From JAJTFW01 sp031411335 (GTDB lineage: Bacteria > Bacteroidota > Bacteroidia > AKYH767-A > OLB10): 64,000 nt of DNA. The notes beneath the pieces were generated by a model, which was not told the origin of the DNA, did not search any database, and saw nothing but the letters and a program-made list of their open reading frames with translations. Positions 7,844-19,000 of the stretch are shown here, in pieces (the stretch's first letter is position 1; each line of letters begins with the position of its first letter). Both the position numbers and the translations under genes were made by a program. The stretch is taken from assembly GCA_031411335.1 (NCBI GenBank), contig JANOAX010000059.1, positions 1-64,000 on the forward strand. Reading direction: 5' to 3'.

Positions 7844-7894
7844 CCCCCAGAAGCGTTCCCGCTTTTTAGCGGGATCTGCTTCTGGGGTTTTTTT
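7844..7894 (+). terminator. Strong intrinsic terminator built from the hairpin-array motif
   Basis: CCCCAGAAGC (7845-7854) pairs with GCTTCTGGGG (7878-7887); inside, TCCCGCT and AGCGGGA pair as well, giving a long almost continuous stem, followed by seven T. The arms are the same CCCAGAAGC/GCTTCTGGG words as the array at 4805-5059. Confidence 0.9.
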
Positions 7895-7937
7895 AATAAT
7901 TGATGGGTTCGGTTTATAGATTTTAATATCTTTCCCC

Positions 7938-10900
7938 ATGCTTAAACGTTACCTCCTACTTATACTGTTTTTCCATTCTTTACTGAATCTCAACGCTCAA
8001 CAAATTACTATTTCTGGAACTGTCGTCGCTGTTGATGATGGGTCGGCGCTTCCTGGAGTTAGTATTGTGGTAAAAGGTTCAACCCTGGGAACTATTACTG
8101 ACTTGGATGGAAAATATTCCATTGTGATTTCGTCAGGAAAAGATTCGTTGCAGTTCTCCTATCTCGGAATGATGACACAGTTAATCGCTATTAATAATCA
8201 AGTGGTGATTAATGTGAAGATGGTGGCGAATCAAAAAAACATGAATGAAGTAGTGGTAACTGCCTTAGGAATAAAACGCGAAAAGAAAGCACTTGGCTAT
8301 TCCGTGCAGGAGATAAAAGGAATGGAGATGCAGACGGCCAGAGATGCGAGTTTTATTAATCAACTATCTGGAAAAGTAGCGGGACTTAATATTACTTCTA
8401 CAACCGGTGGACCTGGATCTTCGAGTCGGATTGTTTTACGTGGCGTAACATCACTCAGTGGAAGTAATCAAGCACTGATTGTGATTGATGGAGTACCGAT
8501 GGAAAATAATACATCCAATAATACGACACAATGGGGAGGACGCGATTATGGAAATGGATTGAGTGATATAAATCCAGATGATATTGAATCGGTGAGTGTA
8601 TTAAAAGGAGCCAACGCTGCTGCACTTTATGGTTCACTCGCAGCAAATGGTGTGATCGTAATCACCACTAAAAAAGGAACTGTGTCAAAAGGAATTGGTG
8701 TTACTTTTAATAGTTCAACTACGGTGGAACTTCCTTACATCCACATAAAATTTCAAGATGTTTATGGTGCAGGACGCAATGGAAAATTTGAAGGTCCGTG
8801 GACCACGGTGAATGGAATTCCTACTTACAATACCGCAAGTGCAAATGCATTTGGAAGTTGGGGTCCGAAGATGGAAGGACAAACCATTCGCGATTGGGAT
8901 GGGCAAGTGCGTGCATTCAATCCTGAGCCTGACAACTACAAATCCTATTTCCAAACGGGAGTGACGGGAGTAAATAATATTTCGTTGCAAGGTGGCAGTG
9001 ACAAAGTAACGTACCGCCTATCCGCAGGAAATTTTACTACGAAAGATATTGTTCCAAACACGACATTAAATCGTACCAATGTAACAGCAAGAACCGCCGC
9101 AGCCATCTCCGAAAAATTAAGCATTGATGTGTCGGTCACGTACAGCAATCAAGTTGCCGAAAACCGACTTGGACTTGCTAATAGTTTTAGTGCACCAAGA
9201 AATTATGTGATGATGCCGCGCAACATTAGTGCTGCTTCTCTTGAAAATTACATGATGGATGCGAGTGGAAAAGAAAAAACCTGGTTTACCAATTGGAACT
9301 GGATGACCAATCCGTATTGGCAAAGAAAATATGAGTTAAATTCGGATAGCCGCGACCGTTTGATTGGAATTGTATCGGCCAGTTATCAAATTCTTCCTCG
9401 ACTTAGAGGGATGATTCGTTCGAATGCTGATTTTAATTTCCGCAGAAACGATGAGCGCGAAGCTTATAATGGAATTTCGAATTCAATGGGATCTTTTTCC
9501 AATGGATGGTCGACGTATAAACAATATCAAAGTGATTTTCTTTTTACTTATGATAATCAAATTACAGATGATTTAACGTATGTATTAAACTTAGGCGGAA
9601 GTACATTGCAAAAACGCGACGAGACCACTACAGAACGCACGGATGGAGGATTAGCCATTCCTTATTTCTATAGTATTGAAAACAGCGTAAATCGTCCGAC
9701 AGTGAGCCATCGCTTAACCGAAAGTAGGACTAACGGATTGTATTCCTTCGTGCAGTTTTCATACAAGACCTGGCTTTTCTTAGATGTGACTGCGCGCAAC
9801 GATTGGAGTAGCACTTTACCAAAATCCAGCCGCTCCTATTTTTATCCCTCGGTGAGTTCTGGATTTGTTTTTACCGAAGCCTTGGATTGGAAACAAAATA
9901 TATTATCCTTCGGAAAGCTACGCGCGTCGTGGGCACAAGTGGGTAGAGATACCGATCCCTATCGCACCAACTACTCTTATCCTGCTGCAGGATCCTTCAA
10001 TGGTGCACCCATGTATCAATTGGATCCATCCATTCCTTTACTTAATTTAAAACCAGAAATTACATCAAATATAGAATTCGGAACAGAACTTATTTTTTTC
10101 AATAATCGAATTGGTATTGATGTTACCTATTATCGTTCCAATACCAAAAATCAAATTTTACCGGCCAGTGTTTCTGCTTCCAGTGGATTTGTGAATGCCA
10201 TTATCAACAGCGGTGAAATCATGAACAAGGGAATTGAAATACAATTAAAAACCAAACCCATCGAAACCAAAAATTTCCGCTGGAATTTAGATTTCAACTT
10301 TGCACATAACAAAAACGAGGTCGTAGCCTTGACCAATGGTTTAGAAACCTACCAACTTTTTTATCAATGGAATCTTACGATTGAAGCACGTCCCGGACAT
10401 GCTTACGGTGATATTGTAGGATATGGAATCAAGCGTGATGCCAATGGAAACAAATTGGTAGATGAAAACGGATTATACATTCGCGATTCAAAACCGAAAG
10501 TATTGGGCAACTATAATCCTAAATTTACGGGTGGAGTACAAAATGGATTTAATTATAAAAATTTCTCCATGGCTTTCTTAGTTGATTATCGCGTAGGTGG
10601 CGATATGTTTAGTGGAACCAATATGTATGCGAGTGGCTATTCTGGAAATTTAGAAAGCACATTAGAAGGACGCGATGCATGGTATGCTTCCGAAGCAGAT
10701 CGAATTGCAGCGGGAGTTTCACCTGAGAATTGGGTTGCTACTGGAGGATATCTTGCAGATGGTGTTACTGAAAGTGGTGCTGTGAATTCAATTTATGTAA
10801 ATCCAGAATTATATTGGGGACAATTTTCTGAATGGACCAATGAGATTCACGAAGAATTTATTTACGACGCCAGCTTCGTAAAATTACGTGAAGTAACAAT

Positions 10901-11111
10901 AGGATATCAGTTCCCATCACGCATCAGTGATCGCATGCATCTCCGAGGACTCAGTGTCGCATTAACAGCTCGCAATCTCTGGCTCATTTACAGCGGCGCA
11001 CCTAACATTGATCCTGAATCATCTTATTCGAATGGTAACGGTCAGGGCTATGAGATTTATTCATGGCCTACTCGCAGAAGCATTGGTGTTAACATTAAAA
11101 TTACTCTTTGA
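7938..11111 (+). CDS. SusC/RagA-family TonB-linked outer-membrane transporter
   Basis: A 1057-residue TonB-dependent transporter of the SusC family. After a signal peptide (about 1-20) comes a CarboxypepD_reg-like domain (residues ~22-105, GTVVAVDDGSALPGVSIVVKG), then the plug (GIKREKKALGYSVQEI, then VVIDGVPM and the NPDDIESVSVLKG motif near 215-225), then a ~22-strand barrel. It imports oligosaccharides or peptides with its SusD partner, which starts 11 bases after its stop. No sigma/anti-sigma pair or SARP regulator is adjacent, so regulation and substrate stay open; the nearby S41-type protease and PNGase F-like protein hint at glycoprotein-derived substrates. Confidence 0.93.
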   Translation: MLKRYLLLILFFHSLLNLNAQQITISGTVVAVDDGSALPGVSIVVKGSTLGTITDLDGKYSIVISSGKDSLQFSYLGMMTQLIAINNQVVINVKMVANQKNMNEVVVTALGIKREKKALGYSVQEIKGMEMQTARDASFINQLSGKVAGLNITSTTGGPGSSSRIVLRGVTSLSGSNQALIVIDGVPMENNTSNNTTQWGGRDYGNGLSDINPDDIESVSVLKGANAAALYGSLAANGVIVITTKKGTVSKGIGVTFNSSTTVELPYIHIKFQDVYGAGRNGKFEGPWTTVNGIPTYNTASANAFGSWGPKMEGQTIRDWDGQVRAFNPEPDNYKSYFQTGVTGVNNISLQGGSDKVTYRLSAGNFTTKDIVPNTTLNRTNVTARTAAAISEKLSIDVSVTYSNQVAENRLGLANSFSAPRNYVMMPRNISAASLENYMMDASGKEKTWFTNWNWMTNPYWQRKYELNSDSRDRLIGIVSASYQILPRLRGMIRSNADFNFRRNDEREAYNGISNSMGSFSNGWSTYKQYQSDFLFTYDNQITDDLTYVLNLGGSTLQKRDETTTERTDGGLAIPYFYSIENSVNRPTVSHRLTESRTNGLYSFVQFSYKTWLFLDVTARNDWSSTLPKSSRSYFYPSVSSGFVFTEALDWKQNILSFGKLRASWAQVGRDTDPYRTNYSYPAAGSFNGAPMYQLDPSIPLLNLKPEITSNIEFGTELIFFNNRIGIDVTYYRSNTKNQILPASVSASSGFVNAIINSGEIMNKGIEIQLKTKPIETKNFRWNLDFNFAHNKNEVVALTNGLETYQLFYQWNLTIEARPGHAYGDIVGYGIKRDANGNKLVDENGLYIRDSKPKVLGNYNPKFTGGVQNGFNYKNFSMAFLVDYRVGGDMFSGTNMYASGYSGNLESTLEGRDAWYASEADRIAAGVSPENWVATGGYLADGVTESGAVNSIYVNPELYWGQFSEWTNEIHEEFIYDASFVKLREVTIGYQFPSRISDRMHLRGLSVALTARNLWLIYSGAPNIDPESSYSNGNGQGYEIYSWPTRRSIGVNIKITL

Positions 11112-11121
11112 TCCCATCCAC

Positions 11122-12606
11122 ATGAAAAATAAATTCACTCCTTCCCTCCTATTCATTGTTCTCTTTTTATTGATGGCTCCGTCAGCTTGCAAGAAAAGCA
11201 TGGACGAATTAAATGTAAATCCGAACTCGCCAACGACTACTAATCCTGATTATCTCTTTACTTATTCTTTAGTGAAGGGAATGAATAGTTACATCACCAA
11301 TGCCAATGTTCATTATTGGTTGATGATGAATTGGAATATGTACTTTGCCAATTTAGGAGGAGTGGATGCTGGAAAGGAATACGATAGTAACGATGGCAAA
11401 GATGCTTTTTGGACAGAGCATTATGCTCAAGCTTTGATGAATGCGCGCGAAGTACAACGTCTCACAGCTGGCAACACCTATCTCATCAACAAAAATAGCA
11501 TCGCTAGAATTTGGCAAGTGTATTTATTTTCACAACTAACAGATTTATTTGGCGACATTCCGTATTCACAAGCACTACAAGGTGCAACGGGATTAAACTT
11601 CACTCCGGCTTATGATCGACAACTAACTATTTATCCTGCGCTTATCAATGAATTAAAACAAGCTACGGCAGCGATGGATCCAACGCAAGCCTTATTTCCA
11701 ACGAATGTAGATCCGATTTATCAGGGCAATCTTTCTAAATGGACGAAACTTGCCAATTCCCTTCGTCTTCGTTTAGCGATGCGTATGAGTGTAGTAGATC
11801 CCACCAAAGCACAACAAGAAATTGCAGATTTACAAAATGTCTCGTTCATTTCTACAAACAGTGAGAACGCCATCTTTCGTTACAATGGAGAAATTCGCAA
11901 TCCTTTATATGATTTAATACAAAGTGGACAAAGTGGTGGCAGAACGTATCCGAGCAAATTTTTAATTGACAAATTAAAATCAACGAACGATCCGCGCATC
12001 GGAGTATTTGCACAAGTTACCACAGAATCCATTATCATCGGAATTCCCGATTATGAAGGAGTACCAAATTTAGTTCCTTCCAACTCATCCATATGGGGGA
12101 ACTACAATACCGATGCATCCGATGTTTCCAAAATAGGAACTTGGTTTTTAAAACAAGATGCGCCTGGGGTCTTGATGAGTTTAGCAGAAGTAAACTTCCT
12201 TAAAGCCGAAGCTGCATTGAACGGATGGTGGAGCGGTAATGCGCAACAGTTATACGAAGATGGGGTGACGGCTAGTATTCAATCTTACACTGGTTCGGGC
12301 ATTACAGCAGGCCAAATAACAAATTACGTTGCCTCACTTCCGCCTGTCAATCAAGAAAACATCATTACGCAAAAATGGATTTCCTTTACTTTTCAAAACG
12401 GGTACGAAGCCTATGCAGAATATCGCCGGACTGGATTTCCAACTTATACTGATTACTCAGGAAATCCCATCAACACAAATGTATTTCCTAACCGACTTAC
12501 CTATCCTCCAACAGAAAGTAACTTAAATTCGGCGAACTATAATGCAGCAATATCCAATCAAGGAGCGGATGTGGCAGGGACGAAGGTTTGGTGGGACGGG
12601 AATTAA
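11122..12606 (+). CDS. SusD/RagB-family substrate-binding lipoprotein
   Basis: A 494-residue outer-membrane lipoprotein that caps the SusC transporter. The chosen ATG at 11122 gives a clean lipoprotein signal with Cys23 in APSACKKS; the longer frame starting at 11008 overlaps susC and lacks a signal. A SusD N-terminal domain with tetratricopeptide-like helices follows (for example DLFGDIPYSQALQG near residues 140-155) and the C-terminal part contains the usual LAEVNFLKAEAA helix (near 355-370). The gene is in an operon with the SusC gene. Its fold class is certain, its ligand is not. Confidence 0.92.
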   Translation: MKNKFTPSLLFIVLFLLMAPSACKKSMDELNVNPNSPTTTNPDYLFTYSLVKGMNSYITNANVHYWLMMNWNMYFANLGGVDAGKEYDSNDGKDAFWTEHYAQALMNAREVQRLTAGNTYLINKNSIARIWQVYLFSQLTDLFGDIPYSQALQGATGLNFTPAYDRQLTIYPALINELKQATAAMDPTQALFPTNVDPIYQGNLSKWTKLANSLRLRLAMRMSVVDPTKAQQEIADLQNVSFISTNSENAIFRYNGEIRNPLYDLIQSGQSGGRTYPSKFLIDKLKSTNDPRIGVFAQVTTESIIIGIPDYEGVPNLVPSNSSIWGNYNTDASDVSKIGTWFLKQDAPGVLMSLAEVNFLKAEAALNGWWSGNAQQLYEDGVTASIQSYTGSGITAGQITNYVASLPPVNQENIITQKWISFTFQNGYEAYAEYRRTGFPTYTDYSGNPINTNVFPNRLTYPPTESNLNSANYNAAISNQGADVAGTKVWWDGN

Positions 12607-12692
12607 TTCAGAATTCAGAATTCAGAATTAGTAATTCTGAATGTAGAGTTTAGAATGCGAAATTTGGAATGTCGAATGAAAAATTTGGAATT
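12607..12692. repeat. AT-rich ATTCAGAATT repeats with perfect 23-bp palindrome
   Basis: Three overlapping copies of TTCAGAA follow the SusD stop. ATTCAGAATTA (12620-12630) and TAATTCTGAAT (12632-12642) form a perfect palindrome around one G. Degraded GAATTTGGAATG-like units continue to about 12692. It may act as a weak transcription end, but there is no T-run. Confidence 0.65.
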
Positions 12693-12733
12693 AGGGTAGT
12701 TTGAGGCTGGATAATTGATATTTGATATTTGAT

Positions 12734-13069
12734 ATGAAAAACTGGAAAACGATTACGAGTGAAGAGGATGTTCGAAAAATAATTGATGCTTCTGTACTCA
12801 AAACACAAATTATTTTCAAAGATAGTCTGAGTTGCGGCATTAGTGCATATGCAAAAGAAAGGTTAGCAGATGGCTCGAGTTTGCTTGCCCAAAAATCCGA
12901 ATTCAATTATTTGGATTTATTACAATATCGCGCTATATCTAATTTTATATCCAATGAATTCGGCATTACTCATCAATCCCCACAAATCATTGTCATCAAA
13001 GATAAAAAAGTAGTTTATCGCGATTCACATCATTCGATTCAGCCAGAGAAGATACTGAAATATTTATAA
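12734..13069 (+). CDS. ytxJ: YtxJ-like (bacillithiol-system type) redox protein
   Basis: A 111-residue cytoplasmic thioredoxin-fold protein. The single active-site Cys34 lies in SLSCGISAYAKERL, the segment YLDLLQYRAISN is typical, and HQSPQIIVIKDKKVVY carries the cis-Pro loop of the family. Members are monothiol bacilliredoxin-like proteins in species that make bacillithiol, including many Bacteroidota. I prefer the ATG at 12734 over an in-frame TTG at 12722. The next gene starts two bases after the stop, so they share a transcript. Confidence 0.82.
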   Translation: MKNWKTITSEEDVRKIIDASVLKTQIIFKDSLSCGISAYAKERLADGSSLLAQKSEFNYLDLLQYRAISNFISNEFGITHQSPQIIVIKDKKVVYRDSHHSIQPEKILKYL

Positions 13070-13071
13070 AA

Positions 13072-14328
13072 ATGAAACCCATTTTACTACTCATCTTTTT
13101 TTTGCTTCAACTTCAGCTTAGTTATTCTCAACTTAATACTAAAATTAATTGGGGAGAGGACATAGCTTTCCTTGCCAAAGAATTACCAAATAGACATTTT
13201 GATTTTTTTACTAAGAAATCAAAAAAAGTATTTGATGCTGGACTTGAAAACATTAAAAAAAATAAAGATTCGTTATCTGACTTAGCAATTGCGATCAAGT
13301 TGCAACAATTCATTGCCAGTTTTGGTGATTCACATACAAATCTCAATTTTTATCAACTTCTGGAGAAAGATAAAATACTGCCTGTTAAAGCTAATTGGTT
13401 TAAAAATGGGTTTTACATTTTGCACACCACAGCCGAGAACAGCGCAATTTTAGGGAAACAAATAGTAAACATGAATGGAATTCCTTTCGCTACTATTGCA
13501 GATAGTTTAAGTACATTGTTTACCATCGATAACCAAGCAATGTTAAAAAACAATATTCCTAAACTATTTACTAGCATTCAACTTCTACAGCATTTTGGTT
13601 TTGCACAAGGGAATGAAATTGTATTGGGATTAAGAAACAAAAAAGATGAAATTGAAAATCACATCATTCATCCAGGAGAATTGACTCGTGAAAACAGAAA
13701 GCAAATCATTCCAGATCAAATTCCGCTTTGTTACTTAAATGAAAAATCCTTATTTATTGAGACTTATCAAGAGAAGGAATCACTTTATTATATTCAATAT
13801 AATAAATGCTGGAGCAAAGAATTGGAATTACAATATGGAAAAGCAGAAAATGCAGAAAAGATGCCAACTATTGCTTCATTTGAAGAAAAGATTTTTCGAA
13901 CTTTATCTTATGAGTATGTCAAAAAGATAGTGTTTGATATTCGATTTAACGCAGGTGGGAGTTCACCTCAAGGAACAGCGCTAATAGAAAAATTGGCTGC
14001 TCATCTTCAAAAAAATCCAGACATAAAATTATACGTTATTATTGGCCGAAACACTTTTTCATCTGCAATTTTAAACGCTATGGATTTTAAAAGATTGACC
14101 AATGCAATATTTATTGGTGAAGAAACGTCAGGAAAGCCAAATCATTTTGGCGAAGTGCAAAAATTTAAACTGCCGAGTTCTGGAATCGCTGTCACTTATT
14201 CAACAAAATTTTTTAAAAGAACGGATGATGAATCCAAATCACTGAAGCCAGATGTATTATTTGAAACCAGTTTTTCAGACTTTGTAAATGGAATTGACCC
14301 CGCCTATGAGTGGGTAAAAAAGAAATGA
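13072..14328 (+). CDS. Secreted S41-type (C-terminal-processing-like) serine protease
   Basis: A 418-residue protein with a signal peptide (residues 1-19, cleavage after SYS). The N-terminal helical part contains FGDSHTNL near residue 82-90, typical of S41-related proteins. The catalytic half shows FDIRFNAGGSSPQGTAL (about 287-303) and VIIGRNTFSSAILNAMDF (about 322-339), with the nucleophile expected at Ser330 or Ser331, and GEETSGKPNHFGE (345-357). There is no clear PDZ domain. It likely acts in the periplasm or outside the cell on peptides. Co-transcribed with the YtxJ-like gene; the 238-base gap after it contains only the promoter noted below. Confidence 0.82.
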   Translation: MKPILLLIFFLLQLQLSYSQLNTKINWGEDIAFLAKELPNRHFDFFTKKSKKVFDAGLENIKKNKDSLSDLAIAIKLQQFIASFGDSHTNLNFYQLLEKDKILPVKANWFKNGFYILHTTAENSAILGKQIVNMNGIPFATIADSLSTLFTIDNQAMLKNNIPKLFTSIQLLQHFGFAQGNEIVLGLRNKKDEIENHIIHPGELTRENRKQIIPDQIPLCYLNEKSLFIETYQEKESLYYIQYNKCWSKELELQYGKAENAEKMPTIASFEEKIFRTLSYEYVKKIVFDIRFNAGGSSPQGTALIEKLAAHLQKNPDIKLYVIIGRNTFSSAILNAMDFKRLTNAIFIGEETSGKPNHFGEVQKFKLPSSGIAVTYSTKFFKRTDDESKSLKPDVLFETSFSDFVNGIDPAYEWVKKK

Positions 14329-14461
14329 TGAATATGTTTTTTTGTCAATCCATTTAATTATTAATTTACCTTGCTAGTAGTAAATGACTAACAAAATGCT
14401 CGAAATAAACTTTTCAATGATTTAAATAATGCATTATCAAGTGGGTAGTTAAATAATAAAC

Positions 14462-14492
14462 TTTTCAAATTGGCTTATTTTCACTACTTTCG
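14462..14492 (+). promoter_or_regulatory. Possible Bacteroidota promoter of the LamG/PNGase F operon
   Basis: TACTTTCG at 14485-14492 is one base off the -7 consensus TAnnTTTG; a TTTTC stretch 19 bases upstream could serve as a weak -33 element. Start of transcription would be near 14500, about 70 bases before the ATG. Confidence 0.35.
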
Positions 14493-14566
14493 AGGTTCGA
14501 CTCCAACACTAAAAATTGGAGTAAGCGCTTAGCCCATCTTCCAAAAACCAGCCTCTACTAAAGTTC

Positions 14567-16054
14567 ATGAAACACAAACACAACCTACTTCTCATTTTAT
14601 CTGTATTATTTTTAACCAATAGCAAAGCTCAAACACCTGCCGGAAACAGCTTTGAAATTGATTATCCGAGTTGGAATGCCGGAACACAACCTCCAGTTTA
14701 CTGGAATTGCGGCACTAATAATATATTGAATACAGGCAATGAACTAACGATGGAGGTGTGGGTGCGATTGTATAATTCCACTTGGAATCAGAAAGTAATG
14801 GGTAAAGTTACTCCCTCTTTCGACAATGGTTATTTGATGGGTGTGCAACTCGGACAAAATTATTCGGAGATTTGGAATCCGGGATTAAATACAATTCAGG
14901 CGGGAAGTACTCCTGTTGATTCGGCATGGGTTCATTATGCAACAACATTTGGATCAGGCGGACAAATGCTTTGTTATGTAAACGGAGAACAAGTTGGTGG
15001 ACTTCCTCTTACCAGTAGTGCGATTGCTACAAGTAGTAATCCTTTTATCATAGGAGTTGCTCCTTGGGATTTGAGCAATTTCCAAACGTTCGGACAAATT
15101 GATGAAGTTCGATTATGGAGCGTAGTTCGTACACAATCAGAAATTAAATCAACCATGCATAAACAGCTCTTGGGCAGTGAGCAAAACTTAGTAGCATATT
15201 ACGATTTTAACCAAAATACTGGCGGACTTCTTCCTGATGAAACTGGCAATGGAAATAACGGAACGATTAGTCCAGCTGCAGCATATTGGTCGTGGTCGTC
15301 TTCCTTTGCAGCGGTAGGAAATGATTTGATGTATGATAAGTCTGATGTTAACGGAGTATGGTTTGGAAAAGATGCAACATTGTACAATTACGTTACTGCT
15401 ACCCACGGATTAAATATTATCGCTAATATTCAACCCAAAGCATTTGATTATGCTGTTTATGGGCATAATGATTCAGTAGGTGTATCCACCTCTTGGTTGC
15501 CCGCAACAGCACCCTTTGATTTTAAACGCACAAGCAGAGAATGGTATTTTAACAAAGGCGGAAACATTGCTGCTGATTTATTTTTTAATCTTTCTACTGC
15601 AGCAGGAGGAAGTGATTCACTTGATAAAAATTTACCTCTTCAAAATTATACTTTGTTAGTTCGCGATTCTTCTACACAAGCGTTCACGCCAGCTGCAGCT
15701 GCATCTTCGCTTCTTGCTAATGGAACAATTGTAAAGTTCACGGGAGTGAATTTGCAAAATAAATATTATTGCATCGGTGTAGGAAGTACGGCTATTGCAT
15801 CCATCTCACCTGAACCAATTTGGAGTAAATCAATTTCTCTACAACCGAATCCTGCTCAACAAAATTTCACTCTTACAAGTATTTCCGATGCTAACGTTCA
15901 ACTTTTTGATTTGTCAGGGAAACTTATTGCACAATGGAATGGAACCAATGAACAACAAATTTTTGCAATTCCATCCGTTGAAAACGGAAGCTATTTTGTA
16001 CGCATTGCCAAAGGAACAGAATCGACCACTAAAAAATTAATTATTCAAAAATAA
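14567..16054 (+). CDS. Secreted LamG-domain protein with T9SS type A tail
   Basis: A 495-residue secreted protein: signal peptide 1-21 (cleavage after SKA), a LamG/concanavalin-like jelly-roll domain (about 22-222) with the recurrent markers LTMEVWVRLYN, QIDEVRLWSVVRTQSEI and LVAYYDFNQNTGG, a linker beta domain (about 230-405) and a type A sorting domain (about 420-495, LQPNPAQQNFTLTS ... GSYFVRI). LamG domains bind glycans or proteins; no catalytic motif is seen. The PNGase F-like gene starts 30 bases after its stop and carries two related LamG domains, so the two are probably one transcript. Confidence 0.85.
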   Translation: MKHKHNLLLILSVLFLTNSKAQTPAGNSFEIDYPSWNAGTQPPVYWNCGTNNILNTGNELTMEVWVRLYNSTWNQKVMGKVTPSFDNGYLMGVQLGQNYSEIWNPGLNTIQAGSTPVDSAWVHYATTFGSGGQMLCYVNGEQVGGLPLTSSAIATSSNPFIIGVAPWDLSNFQTFGQIDEVRLWSVVRTQSEIKSTMHKQLLGSEQNLVAYYDFNQNTGGLLPDETGNGNNGTISPAAAYWSWSSSFAAVGNDLMYDKSDVNGVWFGKDATLYNYVTATHGLNIIANIQPKAFDYAVYGHNDSVGVSTSWLPATAPFDFKRTSREWYFNKGGNIAADLFFNLSTAAGGSDSLDKNLPLQNYTLLVRDSSTQAFTPAAAASSLLANGTIVKFTGVNLQNKYYCIGVGSTAIASISPEPIWSKSISLQPNPAQQNFTLTSISDANVQLFDLSGKLIAQWNGTNEQQIFAIPSVENGSYFVRIAKGTESTTKKLIIQK

Positions 16055-16084
16055 TTTCAACTTACAATACCATCTTCACAGACC

Positions 16085-19000
16085 ATGAAAACAATCTACA
16101 TAAAAACCATTGCTATCTTCTTGCTATTTCTCTATTGCCAGCAAGCAAATTCTCAAAACCATCTCCACCTCGATGGAGCGAACGACTACGTACGTGTTAC
16201 TTCTTATGCAGCGTTGCAAAGTGCTACCGCCGTTACTGTTGAAGCGTGGATCAACGCCGACACATGGAAAACACCCATCTACAAAGGATCGGTGATTAGC
16301 ACTGGAAATAACGTTGGACAAAATAACGGTTTCGATTTACGAGCTGCAGAAAACGGAACTGCTGAATTTAATTTAAGCATTGCAGGTACTTGGGTAACGG
16401 CAACGTCTGCGCCCATTATGCAAACAGGTACATGGTATCATGTTGCAGGTGTATACTCCGGCGACTCCGTGATGATTTACATCAATGGTGTTTTGCGTGG
16501 ACTCACTATTTATGCAGGAGGCATGGTGTCTTCACAAGGCTTATTAGACATTGGTGAATCACCGGGTTGGAATGGAAGATCTTTTGATGGACAAATTGAT
16601 GAAGTTCGTTTTTGGAATTATGGACGATCGCAAAGTGAAATTACAAGTACCATTTGTTCTTCATTGACAGGTACAGAGCCAGGGCTAGTAGGGTATTGGA
16701 AATTGGATGCCACCACTGGAACTACGGCTGCAATAAATTCAGTAGTTGGAGGAAACAATGGACTAATAATAAACGCTTCGATTCCCAATGTTTGGATTTC
16801 TGGTGATTATACATGCACCTTAAGCAGTCCTGACGTAGGTGCGTCAACGTTAGTTTCTCCTGTTTCAAATTTTAATTTAACGAATGCAGAACAAGTAAGT
16901 GTCTCTATTAGCAATTACAGTACTAACCCCATCAGTGGATTTCCAGTAAGCTATAAGATTGGAAACAATCCATCAATAACTGAAACTGTTTCCGCCTCGG
17001 TACCTCCATTTGGTACATACACCTATAGTTTTACACAAACTGCCAACCTTTCCACATATCAGAATTACTCTGTAAAAACGTATACTGGATTAGTGGGTGA
17101 TGTGACACCAACCAATGATACTATAGTTAAAACAGTAAGCAACTTCGCTGTAGGAACTAATTTCGGAATTAATTTCGATGGAGTTGATGATAAAATAATT
17201 ATTTCCAATGCGACTGCGTTGAATCCCACATCAGCAATTACTGTTGAAGCTTGGATAAATGCAACCACTTGGGAAAACAATATTTCGGGTGGTTCCATTT
17301 TAGCAAAAGATGTTGATGCTCCCAACCGTGGCTATGTTTTACGCTGTGGAAACAATGGAAGTATTGAATTCATGATTTCGGATAACGGCTCTTGGAAATC
17401 GGCATCGTCTGCATCGGTGATGTTGACGGGAAGATGGTATCATATTGCCGGAGTCTTTGACGGAAGCAATGTGTTATTATACATCAATGGAGAATTAATT
17501 GCTCGTACGCCTGCTACTTCAATTTTACCATCGCCTGTTAATTTAATCATAGGAGACAATCCTACTTGGAGCGGAAGATCGTTTAATGGTGCTATTGATG
17601 AAGTTCGCATTTGGAATATTGCTCGTTCGCAAAACGATATTATCACCAACATGTCTACTTCTTTTACAGGTTCGGAGACCGGTTTAGCCACTTATTATAA
17701 AATGGATGAAGGTTTAGGAATTTCAACTATCAACGATGCAACAGCGAATACAAATAACGGAACGCTTACGAATTTTGTTTTGTCAAATGCTTGGGTAAGT
17801 GGTTTTGAGAAAATGTTAAATGATGTAACTGTAATAGGAATTGAATCTCCCAACAATTTAATTGCTTTTGCAGGGGCAAGTCGATTAAAAGCGAAAATAA
17901 AAAATACTGGATTCAATACGCTTTCACTTATTCCGGTATCTTATGCAATCAACAATGGTCCCGTGTTTACGGATACGATTACAGCAACATTACAACCGAA
18001 TGAAACCTACACGCTGAGTTTTAATAAAGTGGAAGATTTATCAGCAATAACAACTGCGAATTATTCAATTACTACTTTGCTCACTAACGATGCGGACCTA
18101 CGAAATGACAATGCAGTTTCCATCTTAACTAAACCTACCAATGGAAATGTTTTAGTTGCAGTCAACGGTGTACAGCATGATTTTGCAGGAAATGGACAAA
18201 CTAAGTTCGCAGAGGTAATCTTCCCTGAAGGGCCTGAAAAATGGAGTCAGATCATCATGCACATCTCGGTAAATTGTCCAACCACGGGTTGCGACCCTTG
18301 GGATCAAGCTGGAAAAATATCTCTATTCAAAGATGGAGCAGAATATGAACTGGGACGTTTTGTTACTCCGTATGGAAAAGCATGTGGGCCGTGGAATGTT
18401 GACGTAACTGATTTTAAATCTTTACTCGTAGGAAAACAAAAACTTCAAACCTTCATTCAAGTATGGGGTCCATCGGGTTGGTTATTGAATGTGAGTTTTG
18501 AATTCATTGCTTCTACCACTGCAAATCCATTTAATAAAATTACACCATTATGGAGTTCAGATTATCATATCTATGGTGATCCAGGCATTCCGTATACACT
18601 TCCTAACTTCAGTGTTCCCATTGATGCAAAAAGTAATTCAGTTGCTACACGCATGACGATTTCTGGTCATGGTCAAGGAAACACCAATAATGCGGCAGAA
18701 TTTAGTCAGATGACACATCAATTAAATATTAATGGCGCTGCTACTTTCCCTCACTTCTTATGGAAATCAAATTGTGGAACTAATACTTGCGCTAATCAAA
18801 GCGGCACATGGACATTAAGCCGTGCAGGATGGTGTCCGGGGCAAGAAGTAATTCCCATCATCAACAACATCACCGGAAATATTACACCAGGATCGAATGC
18901 AACTATTGCGTATACACTTCAGCCTTATACCAATTTATTAAATACGGGATACAATGGAGGAAGTCATACAGAACCTTACTACCGCATTCATTCTTATTTA

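Noticed and set aside
11008..11121. Longer N-terminus for the SusD-like protein
   Set aside because: It would overlap susC by over 100 bases and bury the lipoprotein signal that begins at 11122.
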